Shown piece after piece: positions 25,383-34,549 of a stretch of DNA of 64,000 bases. Source of the stretch: Streptomyces zagrosensis (GTDB lineage Bacteria > Actinomycetota > Actinomycetes > Streptomycetales > Streptomycetaceae); contig NZ_JACHJL010000001.1 in NCBI RefSeq assembly GCF_014203645.1, positions 496,001 through 560,000 of the forward strand, written 5' to 3'. The notes below the pieces were generated by a model. That model searched no databases. It was not told the origin of the DNA and was given only the letters and a program-made list of their open reading frames with translations. A program made the translations under genes and the position numbers. Every line of letters starts with the position of its first letter. Position 1 is the first letter of the stretch.

Positions 25383-26042
25383 ATGAGCGATGCCACCGAG
25401 CGCCCGGACGACGTCGAAGGCGTGCCCAGCCCTCCCCCTGAACCCGGCCAGGACGGCGCGGACAGCGGACGAGAGGCCCCCCAACCCGACCGGGCAGGGC
25501 GGGCCAGTCGGGCCCACCAGGCCGCCCAAGAAGACGACGCCACCCCAGCCGACCAGCCAAGCCAGGAGGGCCAGGAGAGCCAGCCCCGGTCCGTGCCCGA
25601 CCCGAACGCCTGGGAGCAGGCGTGTGCCGAGGACCTCGCCGCCGAACGCGCCAGGCGACGGGCCCACTACGGACCGCAGCCGACCAGCGCCGCCGAGGAA
25701 CTGCGGAAGTTGGCGGAAGCGGTGGCCAACAAGCTCTCTTCGCTTCAAGGCCCGATCGCTGGCATAGCTGCCCAAACCGTCGTACGGCAAGTCATCGGGC
25801 AGGCGAAGGCCGTGGTGGAACCCGTTATCGAGCGCAACCCCGATGTCTTCGATCACCTTGCGACGGCCGGATCAGAGCTGCTTGCAGCCTATCGAGCAGC
25901 GGTCATCGGGCAGGAGCAGCAATGGACCAAGGGCGATGACCAGGCAGCGCGCGGGAGCGCGAAGGGGGCGGCTGCGGAGCATGACTCGGGGGACGATCGA
26001 GACGATACGCCTCCAGGAAGTGAACGCATCGACCTCGACTGA
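25383..26042 (+). CDS. DUF5304 family protein
   Basis: 219 residues, cytoplasmic by composition. The first 85 residues are disordered and rich in Pro, Gln, Glu and Asp. A helical core follows (about 95-175: EELRKLAEAVANKL ... AKAVVEPVIERNPDVFDHLATAGSELLAAYRAAV), then an acidic tail. This matches the actinobacterial DUF5304 pattern; function unknown. AGGAG lies 7 bp before ATG 25383. It sits between the ArsA-like ATPase and glucokinase genes in one orientation. Confidence 0.85.
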   Translation: MSDATERPDDVEGVPSPPPEPGQDGADSGREAPQPDRAGRASRAHQAAQEDDATPADQPSQEGQESQPRSVPDPNAWEQACAEDLAAERARRRAHYGPQPTSAAEELRKLAEAVANKLSSLQGPIAGIAAQTVVRQVIGQAKAVVEPVIERNPDVFDHLATAGSELLAAYRAAVIGQEQQWTKGDDQAARGSAKGAAAEHDSGDDRDDTPPGSERIDLD

Positions 26043-26098
26043 GGCCGCCCTCCGGTACGGTTAGCCGCGGCGAGGTTCGACCGAGAACTGAGGGACAC

Positions 26099-27040
26099 AT
26101 GGGACTCACCATCGGCGTCGATATCGGCGGCACCAAGATCGCAGCAGGCGTGGTTGACGAAGAGGGCTCGATTCTCGACACCTGCAAGGTGCCGACACCG
26201 CCGACCCCAGAGGGCGTTGTGGACGCCATCGCGGAGGCGGTACGTACCGTCAGCGTTGACCACGAGGTGGAGGCGGTCGGCATCGGAGCCGCCGGCTACG
26301 TGGATGACAAGCGCGCCACCGTGTTGTTCGCGCCGAACATCAACTGGCGCCATGAGGCGCTCAAGGACAAGGTCGAACAGCGCGTCGGGCTGCCGGTCGT
26401 GGTGGAGAACGATGCCAACGCGGCGGCCTGGGGCGAGTACCGGTTCGGCGCGGGCCAGGGCCATGAGGACGTCATCTGCATCACGCTCGGCACCGGGCTC
26501 GGTGGCGGCGTGATCATCGGCAACAAGCTACGTCGAGGCCGGTTCGGCGTCGCGGGCGAGTTCGGGCACATTCGAGTAGTGCCGGACGGCCTGCTGTGCG
26601 GCTGCGGCAGCCAAGGCTGTTGGGAGCAGTACGCCTCCGGACGGGCTCTCGTTCGGTACGCGAAGCAACGCGCCGCCGCGACCCCGGAGAACGCGACGGT
26701 CCTGCTCAGCCTCGGCGACGGCACCGCCGCCGGGATCGAGGGCAGGCATGTGAGCCAGGCCGCCAGAAACGGCGACCCGGTCGCCATCGACTCCTTCCGC
26801 GAACTTGCCCGTTGGGCTGGCTCGGGCCTCGCCGACCTCGCCTCGCTCTTCGACCCGTCCGCGTTTATCGTCGGGGGCGGCGTCTCCGACGAGGGCGACC
26901 TCGTACTCGATCCGATCCGCAAGTCCTTCCGGCGCTGGCTGGTGGGCGGCCAATGGCGCCCCCACGCACAGGTGTTGGCGGCCCAACTCGGTGGCGAGGC
27001 AGGGCTGGTCGGCGCGGCGGACCTGGCCCGTCAGGGCTGA
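26099..27040 (+). CDS. glkA: ROK-family glucokinase
   Basis: 313 residues. Phosphorylates glucose with ATP. Motifs: phosphate-1 loop VDIGGTKIAAGVVD at the start, NDANAAAWGEYRFGAG, the ROK signature with zinc-binding CGCGSQGCWEQYASG, and the C-terminal GGGVSDEGDL. In Streptomyces this ROK glucokinase also has a regulatory role in carbon catabolite repression. The position next to the DUF5304 gene agrees with the S. coelicolor glkA neighbourhood as I remember it. Start ATG 26099, 56 bp after DUF5304. Confidence 0.96.
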   Translation: MGLTIGVDIGGTKIAAGVVDEEGSILDTCKVPTPPTPEGVVDAIAEAVRTVSVDHEVEAVGIGAAGYVDDKRATVLFAPNINWRHEALKDKVEQRVGLPVVVENDANAAAWGEYRFGAGQGHEDVICITLGTGLGGGVIIGNKLRRGRFGVAGEFGHIRVVPDGLLCGCGSQGCWEQYASGRALVRYAKQRAAATPENATVLLSLGDGTAAGIEGRHVSQAARNGDPVAIDSFRELARWAGSGLADLASLFDPSAFIVGGGVSDEGDLVLDPIRKSFRRWLVGGQWRPHAQVLAAQLGGEAGLVGAADLARQG

Positions 27041-27357
27041 TCAAGGCGGCGCGCGCTCCCCGCCGGCGCCGGGGGCGGGCTCGCGCCGGCATCGGTCACT
27101 CCTGAAGGCGCCTGTAACCCCATGCGGCGAAGGCAGGGACGGGTGCGGCCGGGAACGCTGCGGCCGGGAATGATGCGGCGAACGCCGGGAGGGCCCGAGA
27201 GCGGACGCGGGAACTCCGCGATCGTCCGGGGCCTGTCGAACTCGCCGGTTACTTGGGGAACTTCGGCCGCACCAGCATCGTCGGCAACGGTAGTACCACG
27301 CACGGCAGTACCGCAGAGAAGAACATCAGGGTCCGGTTTCAGTTCTGGAGTGGCGAA
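27041..27357. other. Intergenic region, 317 bp
   Basis: No gene seen. Contains a short direct repeat TGCGGCCGGGAA (near 27142 and 27160). The EEP gene's reading frame is open back to 27253, but codon use and lack of a ribosome-binding site favour the later start. Confidence 0.5.
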
Positions 27358-28170
27358 GTGACGCTCGCGGCCGTACGAAGTGATCAGCACGATCTGCCCG
27401 CATCCGGTAGGGAGCCAGACGGCTCCGTCGTGGTGCGGGTGCTCAGCTACAACATCCGCTCACTGCGCGACGAGCCCGGCCAGCGGCCGGGCACCGCCCG
27501 GCAGACGGTGGCCCGGGTGATCCGCGCAACCGCGCCCGATGTGGTGTGCGTCCAGGAGGCGCCGCGATTCTTCCGCTGGCGCAAGGCGCTGGCACGGCTG
27601 GCCCGCGACGCCGAGTTGTTCCACGTGACGGGCGGCGCCACCACCACGGGCCCGGCAATCTTCAGCACGCTACGGGCCCAGGTGGAGCACACCGAGGAGG
27701 TATTGCTGCCGCGTACGCCCGGTCAGCACCGGCGCGGCTTCGCCGCGGCCGTGCTGCGGTTCGGCGAGGTGCGGCTCGGCGTGGTGAGCTGCCACCTCAG
27801 CCCCGCCGCCGGCGAACGGTACAACCAGGCGGGGGCGCTGCTTAACCGGCTGTCCGGGTTGGACGCTCCGTACGCGGTGCTGGCGGGTGACCTCAACGAG
27901 CGTCCGGACGGCAGGGCGTTCCAGCGCCTGACCGGCCCCCTGTGCGATGCCTGGGTGGCGAAACCGTGGGGCAGCGAGTACACCTCGACACCCGCGGACC
28001 CGCGTCAGCGCCCCGATGCCGTGCTGACCACCGAGGGCGTCGAGGTTCTCGGCTGCGGAGTGCCGAACGGGCTCGCTGGAGTGCGCGCCGCCGATCTGCA
28101 CGCCGCCGCCGACCATCTGCCGGTGCTGGCCGCACTTCGCCTGCCCCAACCCCCTACGGCCACCAGCTGA
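27358..28170 (+). CDS. Endonuclease/exonuclease/phosphatase family protein
   Basis: 270 residues from GTG 27358 (GGAG 7 bp upstream). EEP fold markers: SYNIRSL at the first strand, VCVQEAPR with the metal-binding Glu, VVSCHLSP, VLAGDLNERPDG with Asp/Asn, and the terminal AADHLPVLAAL with the catalytic Asp-His. Relatives cleave nucleic acid or phosphoinositide-type phosphodiesters. No signal peptide is seen, so it is probably cytoplasmic. It converges with the membrane-protein gene 30 bp away. Confidence 0.88.
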   Translation: MTLAAVRSDQHDLPASGREPDGSVVVRVLSYNIRSLRDEPGQRPGTARQTVARVIRATAPDVVCVQEAPRFFRWRKALARLARDAELFHVTGGATTTGPAIFSTLRAQVEHTEEVLLPRTPGQHRRGFAAAVLRFGEVRLGVVSCHLSPAAGERYNQAGALLNRLSGLDAPYAVLAGDLNERPDGRAFQRLTGPLCDAWVAKPWGSEYTSTPADPRQRPDAVLTTEGVEVLGCGVPNGLAGVRAADLHAAADHLPVLAALRLPQPPTATS

Positions 28171-28200
28171 CCTGGCGGGGCGAGACGACGGCCCGCGCGG

Positions 28201-29457
28201 TCAGACGACCGCGCCCCGTCCGGGGTCCTCGTCCTCCTCGTCATCGCTCCGCATCCGCATGACCAGCGTGGCGAAGCCGCCGAGGAAGCCGCCGACGCCA
28301 AGGGTGGCGATCCACCAGGTGATCTCCTGTTGGAACACCACCATCAGCAGCAGCAGGAGCGGCCCGCCGAGCACGGCGAGCCAGGCGAAGCGCGCCGTGG
28401 TGTCGGCCCGCGGCAGCGGCGGCGGCTCCGGAGGGACGAAATGGCCCTCGTCGGTCGCGTCGAGGTCGTTGTCCGATGGCTCGGCGGGCCGCCAATCGCG
28501 CGGGCCCACGCCCGGCGCGAAGACGACGGAGCTACCGACCGGCACCGCCGGTCGCGCCTGCGAATCGTCCGGGTCCGTGTCGGGCCCCCGGCCTTCGCTG
28601 CCGTCCGCCCCGGCCCGCCGCGTGGGCGTGGCGTCGTCCGCTGTGCCCAGCGTCTTGTCGGGCTTGCCCGGGGCGATCTCCCGGCCGGACCCGTCCATCA
28701 TTGACTCGGCCCGGCCATCGGCCGCGGACCAGGGGGCCACGCCCGGCGGGTCCGGTGGCTCCTCGCCATAGGCCGCGACGATCTCGGCCCAGGCGTCGTC
28801 GTCGGCCGAGCGCTCCGAGGCCGCACGCTTTTGCTCGGCGCTGCTCCCGCCGCTGCCAGGCCGGCCGCTGCCGGTGGCGTCGTTCTTGGCCGCGTTGTCT
28901 CTGACAGCACCGTGTTTGACCGTGCCGTCTTTGGCCGTGGGGCCGTTCTGTCCGGCTGGCCCACCCTGGTCGGCCGCGCCGCCATGAGCTGCCAGATCAC
29001 CCGTCGTGCGGTGCGTACCGTTCGTGCCCTCGCCCCTGTCGCCAGTGTCAGTGCCGGCGTGGTCGTCGCCGTCCGGGCCGGGCGCCGCTTGGCTGGCTGA
29101 CTCCGCTGGACCTGCGGTCGGGAGCGCGCCGTCGTCGGTGCGTACGGCATCGGCCTGTGCGGCGTCCGCCTGTACGTCGTTGGCCTGCGCGGCATCGCCT
29201 GGCACGGCCTCCGCCCGTACGCCATCGCCCCGTACACCGTCGCCCTGTACGCCATCCGCCCTTACGTCGTTCGTCTGGGTGTCGTCCGGGCGGACGGCGT
29301 GGCCCGGGGTGTCAGCGTCCACGGGGGCGGCGGTGTCCTGGGGGTGGGGGTCCGGCTGTTCGTCGGCAGCGGGACCGGTCAGCTTCTGGTCCGCGTCCGC
29401 GTTGGCGTCGCGCTCGGGCACCGGGCCCGGGCCCGTCTCTCCCTCAGCCCGTGGCAC
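28201..29457 (-). CDS. Disordered, two-TM membrane protein with pentad repeats
   Basis: 418 residues from GTG 29457. The N-terminal 330 residues are low complexity (Asp, Gly, Ala, Pro, Thr) and contain nine consecutive five-residue units (residues 63-107) of the pattern [DNE]-x-[VA]-[QRP]-[AGT]. The C terminus has two transmembrane helices (about 350-371 and 376-398) and an acidic tail EDEDPGRGAVV. A WAEIVAAYGEEPPD stretch looks structured. It starts 2 bp after the stop of the esterase gene, so is cotranscribed. Function unknown; the topology suggests a large cytoplasmic disordered domain. Confidence 0.78.
   Translation of the reverse strand: MPRAEGETGPGPVPERDANADADQKLTGPAADEQPDPHPQDTAAPVDADTPGHAVRPDDTQTNDVRADGVQGDGVRGDGVRAEAVPGDAAQANDVQADAAQADAVRTDDGALPTAGPAESASQAAPGPDGDDHAGTDTGDRGEGTNGTHRTTGDLAAHGGAADQGGPAGQNGPTAKDGTVKHGAVRDNAAKNDATGSGRPGSGGSSAEQKRAASERSADDDAWAEIVAAYGEEPPDPPGVAPWSAADGRAESMMDGSGREIAPGKPDKTLGTADDATPTRRAGADGSEGRGPDTDPDDSQARPAVPVGSSVVFAPGVGPRDWRPAEPSDNDLDATDEGHFVPPEPPPLPRADTTARFAWLAVLGGPLLLLLMVVFQQEITWWIATLGVGGFLGGFATLVMRMRSDDEEDEDPGRGAVV
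29137..29271 (-). repeat. 15-bp tandem repeat, nine units, inside a coding region
   Basis: Encodes the nine pentads of the membrane protein. Units vary at the nucleotide level but keep frame, so length changes alter the protein by five residues without frameshift. Confidence 0.75.
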
Positions 29458-29459
29458 GG

Positions 29460-30239
29460 CTAGCCCACCCGATCCGGATGCGGCGCGCTGACACCGGGCG
29501 CGAGGCGGCTGATGAACCGGTGCGTGTCGGCGAAGATCAGGTCCGCGTCGTAGTCCAGCGTGGCCACGTGGTAGCTGCGCTCCAACAGTCGCTCGGTGAT
29601 GTCCGTGGACGCGACCCGGCCCAGAATGCGCGCCGAGTCCACCGGCGGCACCACATGGTCTTGGGGGCTGTGCAACAGCAGCAGCGGCTGGGTGACACGC
29701 GGAAGATCGGCGTCCACTTGCTGGAAGAGCTGCCGCAGTGAGTGCGCGGCGTGCAGCGGCACCCGGTCGTAGCCGTACTCCTGGGAGCCCGGCTTGGCGA
29801 TGTCGCTGGCGATGCCCTTCGTCGAAGGCACCAGATGCCGTACGACCGGCAGCGCCCTGGCCGCCACGTCGTGCACCTTGTTCGCCGGGTTGACCAAAAC
29901 CAGTCCCCTGACGGTGTCCCCGTGCCGGGCCGCGAGCCGCAACGCCAGCGCGCCACCCATGGAAAGGCCACACACAAAGACCTGTTCACAGCGTTTCGCC
30001 AGCCTGTGCAGCTCCCGGTCCACCTCCGCGTACCAGTCTTGCCAACCGGTGACGGCCAGGTCCTGCCAGCGGGTGCCGTGACCGGGCAGCAGGGGCAGCG
30101 AAACGGTGTGGCCGCGCTCGGCCAAAGACTCGGCCCAGGGCCGAACGGACTGCGGGGAGCCGGTGAAGCCGTGGCAGACGAGCACGCCGACAGCTCCGCC
30201 GATGTGGTGGAACGGCTCGGCTCCGGGGGACAGCGGCAC
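29460..30239 (-). CDS. Alpha/beta hydrolase, carboxylesterase/monoacylglycerol lipase type
   Basis: 259 residues. Alpha/beta hydrolase fold with the oxyanion segment LVCHGFTGSPQS, nucleophile elbow GLSMGG (Ser near residue 94), acid in LLLLHSPQDHVVPP and His in ERSYHVATLDYD. The pattern is that of bacterial Est30/monoacylglycerol-lipase-like esterases. GTG start at 30239. It is followed after 2 bp by the disordered membrane protein gene and is divergent from the acyltransferase gene, a lipid-oriented neighbourhood. Confidence 0.9.
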   Translation of the reverse strand: MPLSPGAEPFHHIGGAVGVLVCHGFTGSPQSVRPWAESLAERGHTVSLPLLPGHGTRWQDLAVTGWQDWYAEVDRELHRLAKRCEQVFVCGLSMGGALALRLAARHGDTVRGLVLVNPANKVHDVAARALPVVRHLVPSTKGIASDIAKPGSQEYGYDRVPLHAAHSLRQLFQQVDADLPRVTQPLLLLHSPQDHVVPPVDSARILGRVASTDITERLLERSYHVATLDYDADLIFADTHRFISRLAPGVSAPHPDRVG

Positions 30240-30473
30240 CGGGGTCTCCGTTCGGTCAGGGGCCGGACGCGGCCGGACGGTTGGGACTTCAGCCTACGCG
30301 GAGCGCCGCACGCCGGGTAGGCCGATCGGTGCCCGATATGGGCCCGGCGGACACTGGTCAGCGGTGGTACGGCCGGCCACGGGCCAGGGCGCGCGAGCCC
30401 GCTCGAACGTCGGGCGAGAGCCCCGCCGCGCGGCGGGTTAAGGTCTCCTCGTCGGATACAGGAGGTCCTCGGT

Positions 30474-31358
30474 TTGTTCTACGGCGCAATGAAGCTTTCC
30501 ATCGGTGGGTCGCTGAAGCTTGCCTTTCGGCCCTGGGTGGAGGGCTTGGAGAACATCCCAGCTGAGGGGCCTGCGATTTTGGCGAGCAATCACCTCTCCT
30601 TCTCGGACTCCTTCTTCCTGCCCGCGATGCTCGACCGGAAGGTCACCTTCATCGCGAAGGCGGAGTACTTCACCTCACCTGGCCTCAAGGGCAAGATGAC
30701 CGCCGCCTTCTTCAAGGGGGTGGGCCAGCTTCCGGTGGACCGCTCGGGGGCCCGCGGCGCCGGCGAGGCCGCGATCAAGAGCGGCATCGAGGTGCTGGAG
30801 CGGGGTGAGCTGTTCGGCATCTACCCGGAGGGCACCCGCTCCCCGGACGGGCGGCTCTACCGCGGTAAGCCCGGTGGTTTGGCCCGCGTCGCGCTGGCCA
30901 GTGGCGCTCCGGTGATCCCCGTCGCGATGATCGACACCGAGAAGATTCAGCCGCCGGGCAAGGTGATGCCGAAGCTGATGCGCCCCGGGATCAAGATCGG
31001 CAAGCCGCTGGACTTCAGCCGCTACTACGGCATGGACGGCGATCGGTTCATCCTCCGCTCGGTCACCGACGAGGTGATGTACGAGATCATGAAGCTGTCC
31101 GGCCAGGAGTACGTGGACGTCTACGCGACCGCCGCCAAGCGGCAACTCGCCGATGCGGCGAAGAAGCAGGCAGAGGAAGAAAGAGGAGTAAAGGGCGCAA
31201 AGGTCGCGAAGGCCGAAAGGGTCGCGCCCCCTGCCAAGACCGGGCACGAACAGCACGGCAGGCCAACGCAGTCGGATGCTCCGGACAGCTCGGGCCTCGC
31301 GGATAGCTCGCGTATTGCAGACGGCCAGGACACGGCGGAGCGGGACAAGGCCGACTAG
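30474..31358 (+). CDS. 1-acyl-sn-glycerol-3-phosphate acyltransferase family protein
   Basis: 294 residues. PlsC-type motifs: NHLSFSD (HxxxxD catalytic box), GVGQLPVDR, and YPEGTRSPDG, then VIPVAM. It transfers an acyl chain to lysophosphatidic acid or a related lipid at the membrane. The TTG start at 30474 is chosen because AGGAGGT (30460-30466) is placed 7 bp upstream; the internal ATG 30489 lacks such a site. The last 60 residues are charged and low complexity (Lys/Glu/Ala, then Ser/Asp) and differ in character from the enzyme core. Confidence 0.92.
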   Translation: MFYGAMKLSIGGSLKLAFRPWVEGLENIPAEGPAILASNHLSFSDSFFLPAMLDRKVTFIAKAEYFTSPGLKGKMTAAFFKGVGQLPVDRSGARGAGEAAIKSGIEVLERGELFGIYPEGTRSPDGRLYRGKPGGLARVALASGAPVIPVAMIDTEKIQPPGKVMPKLMRPGIKIGKPLDFSRYYGMDGDRFILRSVTDEVMYEIMKLSGQEYVDVYATAAKRQLADAAKKQAEEERGVKGAKVAKAERVAPPAKTGHEQHGRPTQSDAPDSSGLADSSRIADGQDTAERDKAD

Positions 31359-31404
31359 GCCACCGACGCCGATAGGGGAGCGGTGCCCAGCGGGGGTGGG
31401 GGAG

Positions 31405-32670
31405 ATGGCTCAGCGGCAGGTACGTGAGCGTCCGGTGCGTGAGCGCGTGGTGCGCATGTCCGTTGAGCAGCCACTGTGGCGCGCCCTCACCGGCTACCGC
31501 ATACTCGCCGCGCTGTATGCGATTGCCCTGTACGCCCACGGCTACCACGAGTACGAGCATCCCCTCGGCGCCGGGGCGTACATGCTGCTGCTGGCCGGCT
31601 GGATGGCCTTCACCTGGCGCATGGTGGCCTCTGCCGAGCGATGCACCAAGCGCTTTTTGATCGTGGACCTCGGCGTGGCGATCGTCGGCATCCTGTTGAC
31701 GCCGCTGGTCGATACCCATGAGCGGATCGTGGACGGCGGGCCAACCCTGCCGTCGATTTGGACCGCGGGCGCCGTGCTCGGCTTCGCCATCAAGGGCGGC
31801 TGGCGCTGGGGCGCGGTGGCGTCGGCTGTGGCGGGCGTCGCCAACATCGCCGAGCGCGGGGCCTTCGCGCAGAACACGGTGCACAACGTGCTGCTGGTGT
31901 GGGTGGCCAGCGTGGCCATCGGCTACGTGGTCGAGGTGGCCAGGGCCAGTGAGCGCACGCTGGCCCGCGCCCTACAGATCGAGGCGGCCACCCGAGAGCG
32001 GGAGCGACTCGCCCGCGACATCCACGACAGTGTGCTTCAGGTGCTCGCCATGGTGCAGCGGCGCGGCGTCGCCATCGGCGGCGACGCGGCCGAGCTCGGC
32101 CGGATGGCGGGCGAGCAGGAGGTGGCGCTGCGTACCCTGATCTCCAGCGGTCTTGGCCAGCGCGGCCACGGCCCGGCGGCCGGGCCGGTGGGAGGCGACG
32201 CCTTGCCGGTGGCGACCGTCAGGATCGCGGGCCGCGCTGCGGACGCCGCAGATGACCCGGGCGACGAGCCGTACGACCTACGGGCGCTGCTGGCGCCGCA
32301 CGCCGGGGCCAAAGTCTCGTTCGCCGAACCGGGTGCTCCCGTGTTGCTGCCGGGCTCCGCCGCGGCAGAGCTGGCAGGGGCGGTGAGTGCCGCGCTGGAC
32401 AATGTGCGCAACCACGCGGGGGACGACGCGCAGGCGTGGATTCTCGTCGAGGACGAACCGGACGCCGTGATCGTCACCGTCCGCGACGACGGCCCGGGCA
32501 TACCGGAGGGGCGGCTCGCGGACGCCGAACGCGAGGGGCGGCTCGGCGTCGCCCTCTCGATCCGAGGACGCCTGCGCGACCTGGGCGGGAGCGCGGATCT
32601 CGTATCGGTCCCCGGACAGGGCACGGAGGTGGAGCTCAGAGTTCCGCGGGGGAGGAAGGACGCGTCATGA
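31405..32670 (+). CDS. MacS-type sensor histidine kinase
   Basis: 421 residues. About five transmembrane segments (roughly 32-175) form the N-terminal sensor, then a HisKA_3 dimerisation helix RERLARDIHDSVLQVLAM with the phospho-accepting His, and an HATPase domain with DNVRNHAG and DDGPGIPEG. This is the NarL-family kinase type called MacS (DUF5931 sensor). The 4-bp ATGA overlap with the response regulator identifies its partner. The start is uncertain: ATG 31405 has a G-rich stretch directly adjoining it, and ATG 31456 is an alternative. Confidence 0.92.
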   Translation: MAQRQVRERPVRERVVRMSVEQPLWRALTGYRILAALYAIALYAHGYHEYEHPLGAGAYMLLLAGWMAFTWRMVASAERCTKRFLIVDLGVAIVGILLTPLVDTHERIVDGGPTLPSIWTAGAVLGFAIKGGWRWGAVASAVAGVANIAERGAFAQNTVHNVLLVWVASVAIGYVVEVARASERTLARALQIEAATRERERLARDIHDSVLQVLAMVQRRGVAIGGDAAELGRMAGEQEVALRTLISSGLGQRGHGPAAGPVGGDALPVATVRIAGRAADAADDPGDEPYDLRALLAPHAGAKVSFAEPGAPVLLPGSAAAELAGAVSAALDNVRNHAGDDAQAWILVEDEPDAVIVTVRDDGPGIPEGRLADAEREGRLGVALSIRGRLRDLGGSADLVSVPGQGTEVELRVPRGRKDAS

Positions 32671-33341
32671 GCGAGGCAGCGACCGTACGAGTGATGGTGG
32701 TGGACGACCACCCGATGTGGCGGGACGCGGTCGCCCGCGATCTGGCCGAGGCCGGCTTCGATGTGGTGGCGACGGCAGGTGACGGGCCGCAGGCGGTGCG
32801 TAGGGCGATGGCGGTCGAGCCCGAGGTGTTGGTGCTCGACCTCAATCTGCCCGGCCTGCCCGGCGTGCAGGTGTGCAAGGAACTGGTGGGCGCGAACCCG
32901 GCGTTGCGGGTGCTCGTCCTGTCCGCGAGCGGCGAGCACGCCGATGTGCTGGAGGCCGTGAAGTCGGGCGCCACCGGCTACCTCCTCAAGTCGGCGTCCA
33001 CCGCCGAACTCGTGGACGCAGTACGCCGGACGGCCGCCGGCGACACGGTGTTCACCCCTGGCCTCGCGGGCCTGGTCCTCGGCGAGTACCGGCGGCTCGC
33101 CACCGACCCGGCCCCGGCCCGGGCCAACGAACCGAGCGCCCCACGGTTGACCGACCGGGAGACCGAGGTGCTGCGCCTGGTCGCCAAGGGCCTTTCGTAC
33201 AAGCAGATCGCCGAGCGGTTGGTCATCTCTCACCGCACCGTGCAAAACCACGTCCAAAACACCCTCGGCAAGCTACAACTGCACAACCGCGTCGAGCTGG
33301 TGCGTTACGCCATCGAACGGGGCCTGGACGACGGCGCTTAA
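32667..33341 (+). CDS. LuxR/NarL-family response regulator
   Basis: 224 residues. Receiver domain with acidic pair in VVDDHPMW, phospho-Asp in LVLDLNLPGLPG and conserved Lys in LLKSAS. The C-terminal LuxR helix-turn-helix spans LTDRETEVLRLVAKGLSYKQ and ISHRTVQNHVQNTLGKL. It starts inside the kinase stop codon (ATGA) and is the cognate regulator. The targets are not evident. In-frame sequence upstream lies within the kinase gene and is not part of this protein. Confidence 0.95.
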   Translation: MSEAATVRVMVVDDHPMWRDAVARDLAEAGFDVVATAGDGPQAVRRAMAVEPEVLVLDLNLPGLPGVQVCKELVGANPALRVLVLSASGEHADVLEAVKSGATGYLLKSASTAELVDAVRRTAAGDTVFTPGLAGLVLGEYRRLATDPAPARANEPSAPRLTDRETEVLRLVAKGLSYKQIAERLVISHRTVQNHVQNTLGKLQLHNRVELVRYAIERGLDDGA

Positions 33342-33454
33342 GCCGCAGGCGACCGCCGAACGAACGCGCTGCGCCGTCCGTGCCCCTCGTACGGGTGAAC
33401 GCGGCAACTCAACTTCCCCGCGGGGCAACGGAATTCATCAACCGCCCCATCCCC

Positions 33455-33470
33455 TGTGACCTGGATCACC
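33455..33470. promoter_or_regulatory. Candidate Crp-type operator upstream of pfkA
   Basis: TGTGACCTGGATCACC fits the TGTGA-N6-TCAC pattern of cyclic-AMP receptor proteins, 51 bp before the pfkA start. A Rex site would share TGTGA but usually has AA/TT inside, which is absent here. Confidence 0.4.
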
Positions 33471-33520
33471 GTTAGCGTGGTCCGTCATATCGGGTCATTC
33501 ACGGGAGAAGGGAAGATGCG

Positions 33521-34549
33521 ATGCGGGTCGGAGTGCTGACCGGAGGCGGTGACTGCCCCGGTCTCAACGCGGTCATCCGCGCAGCGGTGCGTAAGGGCGT
33601 CCAGGACTACGGATACTCGTTCACCGGATTCAGAGACGGCTGGCGCGGGCCACTGGCGGGCGACATCGTGCCGCTCGACATCCCCGCCGTGCGCGGCATC
33701 CTGCCGCGCGGCGGCACCATCCTCGGATCGTCGCGGACCAACCCCCTCAAGGCGGAGAACGGCATCCGTCGGATCAAGGAGAACCTCACCAAGTACGAGG
33801 TGGACGCGCTGATCGCGATCGGCGGCGAGGACACCCTCGGCGTCGCGGCACGCCTGTCGGACGAGTACGGAGTGCCGTGCGTCGGCGTCCCCAAGACCAT
33901 CGACAACGACCTGTCCGCCACCGACTACACCTTCGGCTTCGACACCGCCGTCAACATCGCCACCGAGGCCATCGACCGACTGCACACCACGGCGGAGTCG
34001 CATATGCGGGTCCTGGTGGTGGAGGTGATGGGCCGGCACGCTGGCTGGATCGCCCTGCACTCGGGGCTTGCGGGCGGTGCCAACGTCATCCTCATCCCCG
34101 AGCAGCGATTCGACGTGCAGCAAGTCTGCGGCTGGGTCGAGTCCCGGTTCAAGGTTCGCTACGCGCCCATCGTCGTGGTCGCGGAAGGCGCAACGCCCAA
34201 GGGCGGCGAGATGGTCCTCAAGGACGGCTCGCTGGACTCCTTCGGGCATGTGCGGCTCTCCGGCGTCGGCGAGTGGCTGGCCAAGGAGATCGAAAGGCGC
34301 ACCGGCAAAGAGGCCAGGACCACCGTGCTCGGCCACGTGCAGCGCGGCGGCACCCCCAGTGCCTTCGACCGCTGGCTGGCCACCCGCTTTGGTCTGCACG
34401 CCATCGAGGCGGTGCGGGACGAGGCCTACGGCGTGATGGTCTCGCTGCGTGGCACGGATGTGGTGCGCGTGCCGCTGGCCGACGCGACCGCGAAGCTGAA
34501 GACCGTGGACCCGAAGCTCTACGCGGAGGCCGGGGTCTTCTTCGGCTGA
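33521..34549 (+). CDS. pfkA: 6-phosphofructokinase
   Basis: 342 residues. Group III-like actinobacterial PfkA phosphorylating fructose 6-phosphate. Motifs: LTGGGDCPGLNA nucleotide/phosphate loop at the N terminus, IGGEDTLGVAARL, the catalytic PKTIDNDLSATDYTFG region, MGRHAGW, and the GHVQRGGTPSAFDR region. GGAGAAGGGA precedes ATG 33521. ATP rather than pyrophosphate use is suggested by the GGDCPG and GGEDT residues but not proven. A Crp-like dyad lies in its promoter region. Confidence 0.95.
   Translation: MRVGVLTGGGDCPGLNAVIRAAVRKGVQDYGYSFTGFRDGWRGPLAGDIVPLDIPAVRGILPRGGTILGSSRTNPLKAENGIRRIKENLTKYEVDALIAIGGEDTLGVAARLSDEYGVPCVGVPKTIDNDLSATDYTFGFDTAVNIATEAIDRLHTTAESHMRVLVVEVMGRHAGWIALHSGLAGGANVILIPEQRFDVQQVCGWVESRFKVRYAPIVVVAEGATPKGGEMVLKDGSLDSFGHVRLSGVGEWLAKEIERRTGKEARTTVLGHVQRGGTPSAFDRWLATRFGLHAIEAVRDEAYGVMVSLRGTDVVRVPLADATAKLKTVDPKLYAEAGVFFG

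Noticed and set aside
33281..33520. Rex redox operator reading of TGTGACCTGGATCACC
   Set aside because: Rex sites normally have TGTGAA...TTCACA; the inner bases here are CC and AT, so a Crp-type site is more likely.
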